From NCBI GenBank assembly GCA_963843255.1, contig CAWJJQ010000008.1:558001-622000 (forward strand): a stretch of 64,000 bases of DNA. Direction: 5' to 3'. A program made the position numbers and the translations under genes. Below, piece by piece: positions 1 to 8,147 of the stretch. The notes under the pieces were generated by a model that saw only the letters and a list, made by a program, of their open reading frames with translations, had not been told where the DNA came from and made no database searches. Within the stretch, counting starts at the first letter, position 1. Every line of letters begins with the position of its first letter. This stretch comes from Bog-159 sp963843255 (GTDB lineage: Bacteria > Acidobacteriota > Terriglobia > Bryobacterales > Bryobacteraceae).

Positions 1-710
1 CGGGGCTCGGCACGCCGGGAACCACCGCCGAAAGTGCCCTCGGCAACGAGCGCGACAATGCCGAAGTCGCGCGCGTTCTGGGATGCCAGGGCCACTTCGA
101 CCTGGATTATAGCAACCACCGGATGGCCGACGTTTCGTTGAACGAGGTCATCTCCCGGATCATTTTTCTGATTCGCCTGCTCAAAGCCGATACCGTAGTC
201 TGCTGGGACCCTTGGGCGCACGACGAAGAAAATCCCGATCATTATATGGTGGCGCGCGCGGTGGAGGCGGCCTGTTGGATGGCCGGCCGCGATCATGATT
301 ATCCCGAACAATTTGCCGCCGGCCTGAAGCCTAAGACGGTGCAGGACAAATACTACTTCGCGCGGCGGCCGGAGATCACCCGGGTGGTGGATATCAGCAA
401 ACAGATCGACAAGAAGGTGGACGCCAATCGCGCAAACGTGGCGAAGGGGCCGGCCGGTCACCTGGGATCGCGTTTGCGCGCGGAACTGGCGAAAAACAAT
501 CAACGGCTGCCCTTGCTGGGGGATGACGACCTCACCGCGGACCGCAATTACATCAAGGAGTTTGTGATGGCGCGCAGCCGCGAGTTAGGCCGGCAATACG
601 GTGTCGAGTATGCCGAGGTATTCCATTACATCCCGCCCGGCGCCGCTGGCGCGGACCGCGATCCGCGGGTGGAGACCTATATCAAGGGACACGTAATCCC
701 CATCAAATGA
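1..710 (+). CDS. PIG-L family deacetylase (5' end outside window)
   Basis: The reading frame is open from the left edge (first full codon at base 3) to TGA at 708-710, so only the C-terminal 235 or so residues are present and the ATG at 123 is internal. Before that ATG the frame encodes residues such as NERDNAEVARVLG and HFDLDYSNHR, and after it VCWDPWAHDEENPDHYM. This order (N-x2-E-x3-A-x3-LG, then a DP-x-(N/H)PDH site) is that of PIG-L/LmbE N-acetylglucosaminide deacetylases, which use zinc bound by His and Asp. The usual HPDH reads NPDH here, so H of PDH is the likely remaining ligand of that motif. The first metal motif (AHPDD) would lie upstream. The exact substrate cannot be inferred. 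Confidence 0.8.
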   Translation, partial: GLGTPGTTAESALGNERDNAEVARVLGCQGHFDLDYSNHRMADVSLNEVISRIIFLIRLLKADTVVCWDPWAHDEENPDHYMVARAVEAACWMAGRDHDYPEQFAAGLKPKTVQDKYYFARRPEITRVVDISKQIDKKVDANRANVAKGPAGHLGSRLRAELAKNNQRLPLLGDDDLTADRNYIKEFVMARSRELGRQYGVEYAEVFHYIPPGAAGADRDPRVETYIKGHVIPIK

Positions 711-735
711 CCGGCTTCCGGCCGCGGGCCAGTTC

Positions 736-1869
736 TCAGGAGGCGGCCGCCTTGACCGCTTGAGGCGGATAATGCCGCCACGGTTCGACAGTACATCCCT
801 CCGGTAGCGGACGCCCGCGTGGTCCGGACACCACGCTTTGGTGAACCAGGGAACCGGCGGGAATCTTACGCCGCCACCTGCCCATCGGTAGTTTCCAGCT
901 GGCCCCGTGTTTCGTCCAGAGTTTGCGTGGAAAGAATTCCAAAGCCCACCAGAAGCCATGCAGCGAATTGTGCCAGTCCGCCGTGTTGTCCGGTGGCACG
1001 AAGTCCGGTATGAATTTCTCGGGCACGGGCTTGGTGCCGCCCAGAACAAGACGCGCGCGCGTGGCGTCAATCTGCAAACCGGCGGTCTCCGCTTCCTGCA
1101 GCATCCACTCCAACGTAATTTTGGACCATCCGGCGGTTTGCTCCGGGTAGCTGCCGCCGACGTCGGAGTGCACTCCGGCGAACCACACCTGGCGAATGTC
1201 CTTGCCCTGGAGGCTCTGTCCCCAGAGGTTGTCCTGGTAGCAGCAGCGGCGCTCGTCGATGGACACCGCGTGCCGGCCCGTCTTAATCGCGGGATTCTGG
1301 CCCGCAAAGGGCAGAGCAATCGGTGAATTGATCCACCCGTAAGAACTCACCGTATCCCAGACACCGCAAAAATGGATGTCCACGGCGCGCGAAAAGCCAT
1401 ATTTGAAATTTTCTTCGGCCTGCAGGACTCCTTGCCCGCCTTTGGCGGCTTTGCTGTGCCGGCCATATAGGCGCAGGATGTAGGGAATCAGCCCTTCATT
1501 GCCGCGCCGCAGCAGGCCGAAAACGTAGATCACGGCAGCCAGGGCGCGCGCCGTGTAGGCGCCGCGGCTGAAGCCGAAGATGAAAATGCGATCGCCGGCC
1601 TCGTAGGTGTCCATCAGAAACCGGTAGCCGTCGGCGACGTTGTCCAGCAAGCCTGCGCCGAACGCCAGACCTTTAATGCGGGTCCACTGCGTGTCGAACC
1701 ACCCATGTGCCTTCGGGCTGCCCATGGTACCGACGCCCGGGTGATAGTACGCCGCCTGAGCGTCGTCGATGATCAGCGTCTCGTAAAGCTTGATGACGTT
1801 CGAGTCCGTGTTTGGATCGTCGAAGTCGTTGCCCGTGCCGTCGCAACAGACCACGATGTTCTTGGACAT
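736..1869 (-). CDS. DUF2235 alpha/beta-hydrolase (Tle1-like phospholipase fold)
   Basis: The 377-residue protein begins with KNIVVCCDGTGN, the hallmark of DUF2235, and carries the nucleophile elbow GFSRG (residues 99-103, Ser101) followed by AYTARALA. A later VHSDVGGSYPE segment matches the family's conserved Asp region. DUF2235 includes the type VI effector phospholipase Tle1 but also many non-effector cytoplasmic hydrolases. No signal peptide is seen, and no VgrG, immunity or other type VI gene lies nearby, so an effector role is not supported. The gene is convergent with the PIG-L gene (25 bp apart). Family assignment is secure; substrate is unknown. Confidence 0.85.
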   Translation of the reverse strand: MSKNIVVCCDGTGNDFDDPNTDSNVIKLYETLIIDDAQAAYYHPGVGTMGSPKAHGWFDTQWTRIKGLAFGAGLLDNVADGYRFLMDTYEAGDRIFIFGFSRGAYTARALAAVIYVFGLLRRGNEGLIPYILRLYGRHSKAAKGGQGVLQAEENFKYGFSRAVDIHFCGVWDTVSSYGWINSPIALPFAGQNPAIKTGRHAVSIDERRCCYQDNLWGQSLQGKDIRQVWFAGVHSDVGGSYPEQTAGWSKITLEWMLQEAETAGLQIDATRARLVLGGTKPVPEKFIPDFVPPDNTADWHNSLHGFWWALEFFPRKLWTKHGASWKLPMGRWRRKIPAGSLVHQSVVSGPRGRPLPEGCTVEPWRHYPPQAVKAAAS

Positions 1870-2268
1870 ATCACGCCTCCCGGAAACGCGAAGGGTCGCG
1901 CTGCCGCGCCCGCTTTGCGCGATTCCTTAAATCTAGTGAGTTTGCCGGACGAAATGTTACAAAGCCGTTTGAACGCCGGCATCATCTGAGTCAGGCGCGA
2001 TTATTCTCCGGCATTGATGTCATGTATGCCGGCGGCTGGTAAAAGAAGCGCTGGGGCTGACTCGGCTGCCTCGGGTATTCGGCCTTCCCTATCGTTTCCC
2101 GATCATCCTGTATGCCCTCATCGCACCCTGATCCTTCCATTTCGGCGGATACTGGACGCCGCTGAGCCGGGGGGACGGGAGTGGGCCGGCTGCGCGGTTC
2201 GGCCGGCGCGCAGTACGGACTATGGTTATGCGCGACCCTCGCTCGCAAAAAAACTTCCGCCCACGCTC
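1870..2268. other. Intergenic stretch without a supported gene
   Basis: About 400 bases lie between the start of the DUF2235 gene and the stop of the TPR gene, both on the minus strand. Short open frames occur on both strands, but their translations are rich in Arg/Pro/Ser and show no domain, signal peptide or ribosome binding site. The promoter of the DUF2235 gene should lie in the part nearest 1870; no convincing -35/-10 pair was recognised. Confidence 0.5.
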
Positions 2269-3123
2269 TCACTTCGAATACAGATGGACCTGTCCTGTGG
2301 CCGCTGGCTCGCGAACATCCCAACTGGCATTATCACCGCCCGCAACTGCCGGTGCACCAGAGATGCGAAGTGCCCGTTCCCGGGCGCGGCGCGCCTCTTG
2401 ATGCAGTTTTAATTTGTCCAACACCACCGCATCGCTCAACAGCAAATCGGCGATCAGCCGGTGCGATGGCCCATACCCATTCTCGGCCAACTCAATTGCA
2501 CGTTCCATCGACCTTCTCGCCTCCCGTGGCTTTCCCATCATGTATTGGAGCGACCCCATACTCGCCCAACCGCGAATCAGCGTGGCCTGGTCCGGTGGCG
2601 TTGTTCGCTCCAACCGGCGGACGGCCTCCGACTCGTGGCCGAATGCCTCGGCGTAACTGCCAGTGCGCATTTCGACAGCCGCCAGATTGTGCAGCGCGAT
2701 CGCAGGCAGGTCTCCGGCATCCGGCAGGTTCGTCGAAATCAGCACAGCTTCGCGCAATTCCGTCTCCGCCGCCGCAAGCTGTCCCAGTTTCAGATGAAGG
2801 GCGCTCCAGGCATTCAACAGCTCAATCCGGGTCATCTCGCTGCAGGATTCCGAAGTAGTCCTTTGCGCTTCCTGCAAAGCTGCCTCCGCTTCTCGATACG
2901 CACCCGCCTCCATGTACGCCGTCGCCAGCGTGACCCGGAGGTGGGCCAAGTCGCTGACAGATGCCCGCTGGTCAATCTCTGCCTTTAAAGCTCGCGAGAA
3001 GTCGGCGGCCGCCTCCTCGAACGCTCCGCGATCGCACGCGGCACCCCCATCCCGAATCCAATCCGCCGGCGTACGAGCAGCCAGGCCGGCCGCGAACAGC
3101 GCCACTGCTAGTTTTGCGATCAT
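2269..3123 (-). CDS. Secreted TPR-repeat protein
   Basis: The 284-residue protein starts with a short hydrophobic segment (KLAVALFAAGLAA) that looks like a signal peptide or N-terminal anchor. The rest is helical with tetratricopeptide-type pairs such as LAHLRVTLATAYMEAGAYREA, ALHNLAAVEMRTGSYAEA and WASMGSLQYMMGKPREARRS, giving roughly five TPR units. Such proteins mediate protein-protein contacts; no enzymatic motif is present. It is divergent from the HTH-PD40 regulator gene (150 bp between starts), and the two may share the repeat-rich control region at 3131-3270. A regulatory or sensing partnership is inference. Confidence 0.75.
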   Translation of the reverse strand: MIAKLAVALFAAGLAARTPADWIRDGGAACDRGAFEEAAADFSRALKAEIDQRASVSDLAHLRVTLATAYMEAGAYREAEAALQEAQRTTSESCSEMTRIELLNAWSALHLKLGQLAAAETELREAVLISTNLPDAGDLPAIALHNLAAVEMRTGSYAEAFGHESEAVRRLERTTPPDQATLIRGWASMGSLQYMMGKPREARRSMERAIELAENGYGPSHRLIADLLLSDAVVLDKLKLHQEARRARERALRISGAPAVAGGDNASWDVREPAATGQVHLYSK

Positions 3124-3190
3124 GCCGGTTCATACGCCGGCTGTCCCCTACCCGGTAGGCGCCATCTAATGCCTTCAATAGTTTGCGCTC

Positions 3191-3225
3191 GGTGGCGCGA
3201 TTTGGCGTACGTTGGCGTATACGCC
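3191..3225. promoter_or_regulatory. Putative operator: 10-bp phased repeats plus 12-bp palindrome
   Basis: Three consecutive 10-bp units (3191-3200, 3201-3210, 3211-3220) share a TGGCG core, and the last runs into the perfect 12-bp palindrome GGCGTATACGCC at 3214-3225. The half-site TACGCC recurs at 3133-3138. The block lies between divergent start codons (TPR protein and HTH-PD40 protein), 48 bases before the chosen start of the latter. Helically phased half-sites suggest cooperative binding of a regulator, possibly the HTH protein encoded next door; this is inference. Confidence 0.45.
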
Positions 3226-3241
3226 CGGCAACCGCGGTGGA

Positions 3242-3271
3242 GGCACCATACGGCACCATAGCCGTCATACT
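3242..3271. repeat. 10-bp tandem direct repeat just before the HTH-PD40 start
   Basis: GGCACCATAC (3242-3251) is followed directly by GGCACCATAG (3252-3261) and a more diverged third unit CCGTCATACT (3262-3271). The array ends two bases before the ATG at 3273. It overlaps the expected ribosome binding region, so a bound protein or altered mRNA structure here could affect initiation. Confidence 0.5.
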
Positions 3272-3272
3272 G

Positions 3273-5252
3273 ATGGTGACTGCCAGTTCAGGCCCCCAGG
3301 GCCGCCTCGATTCCTGGAAAGAAATTGCAACCTATTTGAAACGTGGCGTGCGGACCGTCCAGCGCTGGGAGCATACCGCCGGCCTGCCGGTTCACCGCCT
3401 CGTCCCTGACCGGCAAGGATCGGTTTTCGCGTTCAAATCCGAGCTTGACGCGTGGCTGGCAGGTACTCGCCGGACCAATGCCTTGGGCGTTGCGCCGCGC
3501 AAACGGATAAGAGCCAGACCCGCGTGGGTTACTGGCGCCGCGATCCTGATCGCCTCCGGCCTCGTCCTGGTACGATGGGGAGCCTCCCGGCAAACCACGT
3601 TCGCCGCGCTCGATCCCGTCCCCTTGACCTCCGATTTGGGTTCTGAGGTCGAGCCGTCCTTCTCGCCCGATGGCAACCAAGTCGCCTACGCCTGGGACAG
3701 CCCCGCGCAGAACAAATGGGATATCTACGTAAAAACGATCGGCGCCGATTCCGCCACACGGCTCACGCAGGCGCCGGAGCCGAACGGAAATCCCTCCTGG
3801 TCGCCCGACGGCCGCTGGATTGCTTTCCGCCGGTTCCTTCCGCGCCTGAGAAAATCACTGATTCTGGCGATATCGCCGGCCGGCGGTCCGGAGAAACTCA
3901 TTTCAGACGATGCGCGCACCGGTGGTCCGCTAGCCTGGTCGCCCGACGGGCGGTGGATCGTCACCTCGGCCAGCGACACCGAAAAGGGAGCCATGGGCCT
4001 GGCTGCGATCGCCGTGGATACGCATGAAACGCGGCGCATGACTCGTCCGCCCGAGTCTAATTGGGGCGATTTCGATCCGGCCGTCTCGCCGGACGGCCGC
4101 AGCGTGGTCTTCTCGCGCGACTTGGGAAGCACCTCTGAACTCTACCGGCTCAACTTGACATCCGATTTCCGGCCTGGCGGCGACCCGCAGCCCATCACCG
4201 CGCATCACCGCTGGACCGGGATGCCCTCCTTTACGGCGGATGGCCGCTCGGTGGTCTATGCGTCCGGTATCAAAGATGATATTGCGAGCCTCTGGCTTTT
4301 GCCCCTGGCTCCCTTATCGCCGCCCCGGTTATTACTACGATCCGCCAACTCTTCCTATCATCCGGCGCTCGCGCGCCGCGGACACCGGCTGGCATTTTCA
4401 GCCGGCCGGATATTTCGCGTGGATACCTGGAGGCTCGACCTGACCAGAAACTTCAAACCGGCCGGTCCGCCTGTACGGCTCATCTCCTCCACGCATACCG
4501 ATTACAACGCGCAGTACTCGCCCGACGGCAAACGTATCGTCTTTCACTCCACCCGGTCGGGAGCTTCCGAAATCTGGGTGGCGGACGCGGATGGTCAGAG
4601 CCCCGCCCGTCTAACCGACTTCCATGCGCCCATCACCGGCAGCCCGCGCTGGTCGCCCGACGGCCAGTGGATCGTGTTCGATTCCAATAAGGAAGGCCAG
4701 TTCGAAGTCTATCGGGTCCGTTCCAGCGGCGGTACGCCGGAGCGCCTGACTTACGACCCCGCCACCGATGGCGTGCCCAGTTACTCGCGCGACGGCCGGT
4801 CGATCTACTTCATGTCGAACCGCAGCGGGGCCAACCAGGTGTGGAAGATGGACGCCGGCGGCGAGAATCCGAGGCAGATCACACAGCATGGCGGTTATCT
4901 GGCTTTCGAGTCTTTCGATCGCCACTGGATCTTCTACTCCCGCGCGGACGGCGACAGCCCACTTTACCGCGTGCCGGTGGATGGTGGGGATGAGACGCAG
5001 GTATTGCCGCGCATCAACGAGTTCGGCTTCTGCCTGACGCCCGCAGGCATCTTGTTTTCGGGGGGAGAGCGCCTCCAAGGGATCGAGTTTCTCAGCTTTG
5101 AAACCGGAAAGACACAGCCATTCTTCCAACCCGAGCGCCAGATCACGGTCGGGCTGAGCCTATCGCCGGACGGGCGTCACCTGCTGTTCCCGCAGCGGGA
5201 GTCCTCGGGCAGCGATCTTATGCTGGTGGAGAATTTTCCGGAACATCCGTGA
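3273..5252 (+). CDS. HTH-PD40 (TolB-like propeller) one-component regulator
   Basis: From ATG 3273 the protein has 659 residues. An upstream ATG at 3183 would add 30 residues of low-complexity sequence and run through the repeats, so the later start is preferred. Residues 1-70 hold a helix-turn-helix segment (LDSWKEIATYLKRGVRTVQRW, then GLPVHRL), a form common in Acidobacteria. A membrane segment follows near residues 85-107 (AWVTGAAILIASGLVLVRW). The rest is a propeller with repeated PD40/WD40-like units of the form SPDGxxIVF or SPDGRWIxF. The layout is that of a membrane-tethered regulator whose outer propeller senses a ligand and whose inner HTH binds DNA. The TPR gene and its own promoter are plausible targets. 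The ligand is unknown. Confidence 0.85.
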   Translation: MVTASSGPQGRLDSWKEIATYLKRGVRTVQRWEHTAGLPVHRLVPDRQGSVFAFKSELDAWLAGTRRTNALGVAPRKRIRARPAWVTGAAILIASGLVLVRWGASRQTTFAALDPVPLTSDLGSEVEPSFSPDGNQVAYAWDSPAQNKWDIYVKTIGADSATRLTQAPEPNGNPSWSPDGRWIAFRRFLPRLRKSLILAISPAGGPEKLISDDARTGGPLAWSPDGRWIVTSASDTEKGAMGLAAIAVDTHETRRMTRPPESNWGDFDPAVSPDGRSVVFSRDLGSTSELYRLNLTSDFRPGGDPQPITAHHRWTGMPSFTADGRSVVYASGIKDDIASLWLLPLAPLSPPRLLLRSANSSYHPALARRGHRLAFSAGRIFRVDTWRLDLTRNFKPAGPPVRLISSTHTDYNAQYSPDGKRIVFHSTRSGASEIWVADADGQSPARLTDFHAPITGSPRWSPDGQWIVFDSNKEGQFEVYRVRSSGGTPERLTYDPATDGVPSYSRDGRSIYFMSNRSGANQVWKMDAGGENPRQITQHGGYLAFESFDRHWIFYSRADGDSPLYRVPVDGGDETQVLPRINEFGFCLTPAGILFSGGERLQGIEFLSFETGKTQPFFQPERQITVGLSLSPDGRHLLFPQRESSGSDLMLVENFPEHP

Positions 5253-5617
5253 AGGGCTGACCCGCGATCCCGCCGGCTTCAGATACACCAGATGAACTTC
5301 GACAATCCGATCCGTGCCCACGGGTGTTCCTGGTTCGAGGTTGCACTACCGAAGATAGTTATCCATGACCACCCACGGATTGCGCCCGCCAGCACTGGAT
5401 AGGCCGCCCGGCTATTGGGGTCGGCGCCGTTTGCCCAAGCGGCCTGAGCCGAGCCCTAACGCATCCACCTCTTGGTGGCGCGCCGTACCGGCGAGGCCAG
5501 ATTGACGAAAGCCGGCCAGCTCGGCGCGGAGCCCGGACGCGCGCCGTCCGACCCGAACCATCGGGGAGCTGAACGAATTGATAGCTCACAGGGTCTCCGG
5601 GGAATTCGCGCGGCAAC
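5253..5617. other. Intergenic stretch, possible gene remnant
   Basis: The 365 bases hold no gene I can support. On the minus strand a short open piece around 5290-5380 reads like the tail of a secreted protein (residues such as TDRIVEVHLVYLKPAG), but it has no start signal and is interrupted. The longer open frame across 5359-5817 on the minus strand is a shadow of the neighbouring gene, with an Arg/Pro-rich, domain-free translation. Confidence 0.35.
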
Positions 5618-6145
5618 CTACTCCCAAGGGAGCTTGGCGTTGCCTCCCCAGGGTCCATACGTGACCACCGTTCCCTCCCATGGCCCAAAATCGATCGGCT
5701 GGTTGGGTATTCCGCCGAACGTGTACTTCTGATCGGCCGTGGAGGCGCGAACATAGGTTTGCGCAATCTGCGCCAGCCGGTAACAGAGCAGATTGCCATC
5801 CCCTTCGTGTCCTTCAAAGCCCGGCGTGATGTATGCCGCCGCGCACCCCAAAAGCTGAATCATCCTGAGCTTTCCCCAGATCTTGCCGAACTTGTGAATG
5901 GTGCTGAGTCGGATGCCTTCCCTGCAAACCTGGATTCCTCCGCCTCCCTGACTGGACACTGGCTGCAGGTTAATGAGCGGGCCCACATAATCCGTTACCG
6001 ATTCGATGCCGTGCGCCAGGATCTTGAGAACCACGTCTCCGCCGTATTGGCCGGACTTCCATCCTGCCCAGAAGATCATCTGGTCGAGGTCGGTCCACCG
6101 ATCGACCCTGACCACCTCGTTCCCAGAGGGTGGAGTTCCGATCAA
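5618..6145 (-). CDS. Small protein with His and Cys motifs; apparent start broken by in-frame TAG
   Basis: The frame reads from TTG 6145 to the stop at 5618 (175 residues). It has the conserved-looking elements KILAHGIES, GGGIQVCREG, MIQLLGCAAAYITPG and GDGNLLCYRLAQIAQTYVRAS. A His after a hydrophobic strand followed by a Cys after the next core strand resembles the dyad of caspase-like and CHAT folds; this is pattern inference, not a family match. Upstream, in the same frame, an ATG at 6175 with AGGAGG at 6190-6195 begins MQELIV and then meets TAG at 6155-6157, after which DARLIGTPPSG continues smoothly. CAG to TAG at codon 7 would explain this. Translation could restart at TTG 6145, preceded by AGGA. 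It may be a pseudogene. Confidence 0.5.
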   Translation of the reverse strand: MIGTPPSGNEVVRVDRWTDLDQMIFWAGWKSGQYGGDVVLKILAHGIESVTDYVGPLINLQPVSSQGGGGIQVCREGIRLSTIHKFGKIWGKLRMIQLLGCAAAYITPGFEGHEGDGNLLCYRLAQIAQTYVRASTADQKYTFGGIPNQPIDFGPWEGTVVTYGPWGGNAKLPWE

Positions 6146-6175
6146 TCGGGCATCCTAAACAATCAGCTCTTGCAT

Positions 6176-6464
6176 GCTCTCAGGATTCGCCTCCTCTGGC
6201 TGGACATATTACGGTATCTGGCAGGCCTCCGTCAAAAGACCTTTCCATGACCCCGATATGACGCGACAAAACTTGTTGATGCAATCAGTAAGTGGAAGTT
6301 ATGACCCGGCGCGAGCAGCTTGACCGGTATTCATGCGAGGGTATGGTTCCGCACGTCTTGCGCGGGGCTCGAATCCCCCGCCGTAACTTTCGACCCCTAT
6401 CGGTCGAACCTGCCATGACAGCCGGCGTTTGTGTTCCGGCGCTAGTTAATAGAGGAGAAGAGTA
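6176..6464. other. Intergenic control region between divergent genes
   Basis: The region separates the small His/Cys protein (minus) from the secreted propeller gene (plus) and should carry promoters for both. A 6-bp stem (GCGGGG/CCCCGC) with loop CTCGAATC near 6360-6380 resembles a tRNA T-arm, but no acceptor, D or anticodon arm can be assembled around it. A Shine-Dalgarno sequence, AGGAG, lies at 6453-6457 before the ATG at 6465. Confidence 0.4.
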
Positions 6465-7511
6465 ATGAGCAATCTAACCGTGAGAGAATTCGCGAAGGCC
6501 GCCGCCATAGCCCTGCTGATAGCCGCCGCTACCTACGCCCAAAATGCAGGCGTCCCGGCCATACAGGGCGGGCCCCTGGTAGTTACGGCTTCTAACGCTT
6601 CGCCCAACCAGTTGCTGGTGTACAACGCCAATGCCCAACTCATCCAGACCATTGCCACGCAAGGCATGGGTGGGGTCTCCGGCAATGCCGGAGGAATTAC
6701 CATGGGCCGAAATCATGTCGCGGTGGTCAACTTCGGTTCCGGTTCGGTTTCTATTTTTGAGCGCGCGGGCGGCGCGCTGCACTTCAGCCAAACGGTTCCG
6801 GCGCTTTCCAGTCCGGTGAGCGTGGCATTTGGAAACAACCATCTCTACATTTTGGGGACCACGCAAGTTGAGTCGCACTCGGCATCCAGTTCCGGTGTCA
6901 GTTCGAGCCCAGATGGCGTGGCATCGCTGCTTATCGGCGACGGTTCGGCCGCCCAGGTGGGCGTCCTCACCGGCCAGCTTATCTTTACCGAAAAAAGCAA
7001 TGCGATCGAAACCGTAAATCTGACCAGCCCGGGCGCGGTCAGGGGTCCAGCGGTAATGGTGGCGAACATCCCGTCCAATGTGAATACGCCGTTCGGCCTG
7101 GCCACCCGCGGTAATGATGCCTACGTCACCATCGCGCATGCCAACGAGATCAGCCTGGTTCGCGATAACGATGTGCTCACCGTTACCGGATCGGGCACGC
7201 AGATGGCGCCCTGCTGGCTGGCGCTGGACGGACCTTTCCTGTTCTCATCCAATTCCCCCAGCATGAGCGTCTCCCGTTATGCGGTTTATGGGGCGGAGAT
7301 CGTACAGGATGCCGCGGTGGCCGCGTCCCTTAACGGCGCTCCCACCGATATCGCCCACACCGGCGGGTTGGTAGCCGTGATCGACGGCTCCGGATCCGTC
7401 ACCCATCTTTCCATGTTCAATGTAGATGAAGACGGAAACCTCAGCCTGCGCGGCAGCGCCACCATCAGTGGTGCAGCGAACGGCGTCGCCATCGTGCCCG
7501 CTCAAGACTAA
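6465..7511 (+). CDS. Secreted beta-propeller protein of unknown function
   Basis: The 348-residue product has a signal peptide (FAKAAAIALLIAAATYAQ) and then repeated beta-blade-like stretches (QLLVYNANAQLIQTIA, NHVAVVNFGSGSVSIFER, NHLYILGTT, NDAYVTIAHANEISLVRD). The pattern suits a seven-bladed lactonase-like or YVTN-type propeller, often seen in extracytoplasmic proteins of Acidobacteria. No catalytic signature is recognised. The start is supported by AGGAG eight bases upstream of ATG 6465. The ECF sigma factor gene begins 72 bases downstream on the same strand, so it may be co-transcribed, or be a target or sensor for that sigma factor; this is inference. Confidence 0.75.
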   Translation: MSNLTVREFAKAAAIALLIAAATYAQNAGVPAIQGGPLVVTASNASPNQLLVYNANAQLIQTIATQGMGGVSGNAGGITMGRNHVAVVNFGSGSVSIFERAGGALHFSQTVPALSSPVSVAFGNNHLYILGTTQVESHSASSSGVSSSPDGVASLLIGDGSAAQVGVLTGQLIFTEKSNAIETVNLTSPGAVRGPAVMVANIPSNVNTPFGLATRGNDAYVTIAHANEISLVRDNDVLTVTGSGTQMAPCWLALDGPFLFSSNSPSMSVSRYAVYGAEIVQDAAVAASLNGAPTDIAHTGGLVAVIDGSGSVTHLSMFNVDEDGNLSLRGSATISGAANGVAIVPAQD

Positions 7512-7583
7512 AATAAAGGCTCGCACCGCCGGTCATTGCTTGCCGGCCTCGTGAATGCGAAAACCTCAAGGAGAACGGCGATA

Positions 7584-8147
7584 ATGGGCTCTTTGTCCGC
7601 GTCCGACGCGGCGGCAGAGAGCCTTGAGTCTCTGATGTCCCGCTACCAGCGTGCGGACGAGGAGGCCGCCACGGCGCTGGTCCGGCGCTTGACCCCGCTG
7701 ATCCGCCGCTACTTCTTGCTTCAACTGTCCAACCGGAGGTACGCTGACGATCTATTGCAGGATACCTGGATGCGCATTCACAGAGCCCGGCATGCCTACC
7801 GGCCGGGCGAACCTGTGCTGCCATGGATTCTGGCCATAGCCCGCTACGCCAGCCTCGATCATTACCGCAAGGCTGGCCGGCGGGATGCGCGCGAGCTCCA
7901 GTTGGATCCTCTTCGAGATGCCGCCGGACCGCCCCCTCCCGCACCGGAAGTCCCCGACATCCAGGCCATGCTGTCCACGCTGCCCGAGCGGCAGCGCGAA
8001 GTCATTATCATGCTCAAGGTTTCCGGCATGTCGATTGACGAAGTCGCCCGTGCCACCTCGTCTACCACTGGTTCAGTGAAACAGCGGGCACACCGCGCCT
8101 ACCAAAAGCTGCGCGAAGCGCTCTCCGCGCATGTGAGGACAGGATGA
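7584..8147 (+). CDS. ECF-type RNA polymerase sigma factor
   Basis: The 187-residue protein contains sigma region 2 (roughly residues 18-100: ALVRRLTPLIRRYFLL, ADDLLQDTWMRIHRARH, PWILAIARYASLDHYRK) and region 4 (about 132-182: LPERQREVIIMLKVSGMSI, then VKQRAHRAYQKLREAL). The start at ATG 7584 is preferred over 7536 because AAGGAG lies at 7568-7573 and the sigma fold begins soon after. Its stop overlaps the start of the NrsF-like anti-sigma gene (ATGA), the classical arrangement for a sigma factor held inactive by a membrane partner. It probably directs its own operon, but no matching promoter motif was identified. Confidence 0.93.
   Translation: MGSLSASDAAAESLESLMSRYQRADEEAATALVRRLTPLIRRYFLLQLSNRRYADDLLQDTWMRIHRARHAYRPGEPVLPWILAIARYASLDHYRKAGRRDARELQLDPLRDAAGPPPPAPEVPDIQAMLSTLPERQREVIIMLKVSGMSIDEVARATSSTTGSVKQRAHRAYQKLREALSAHVRTG

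Noticed and set aside
585..1319. 244-codon minus-strand frame overlapping PIG-L and DUF2235 genes
   Set aside because: Arg/Ser/Pro-rich translation overlapping two genes with clear family motifs.
736..1869. Type VI secretion effector (Tle1) interpretation of the DUF2235 protein
   Set aside because: No VgrG, PAAR, Hcp or lipoprotein-immunity gene lies nearby, and DUF2235 proteins without type VI links are common.
1991..2323. 110-codon minus-strand frame in the gap before the TPR gene
   Set aside because: Pro/Arg/Ser-rich, no ribosome site, overlaps the 3' end of the TPR gene in another frame.
6355..6385. tRNA-like T-arm (GCTCGAATC loop with GC stem)
   Set aside because: The loop resembles a T-loop, but the stem register is wrong for a tRNA and no acceptor stem, D-arm or anticodon arm can be formed around it.
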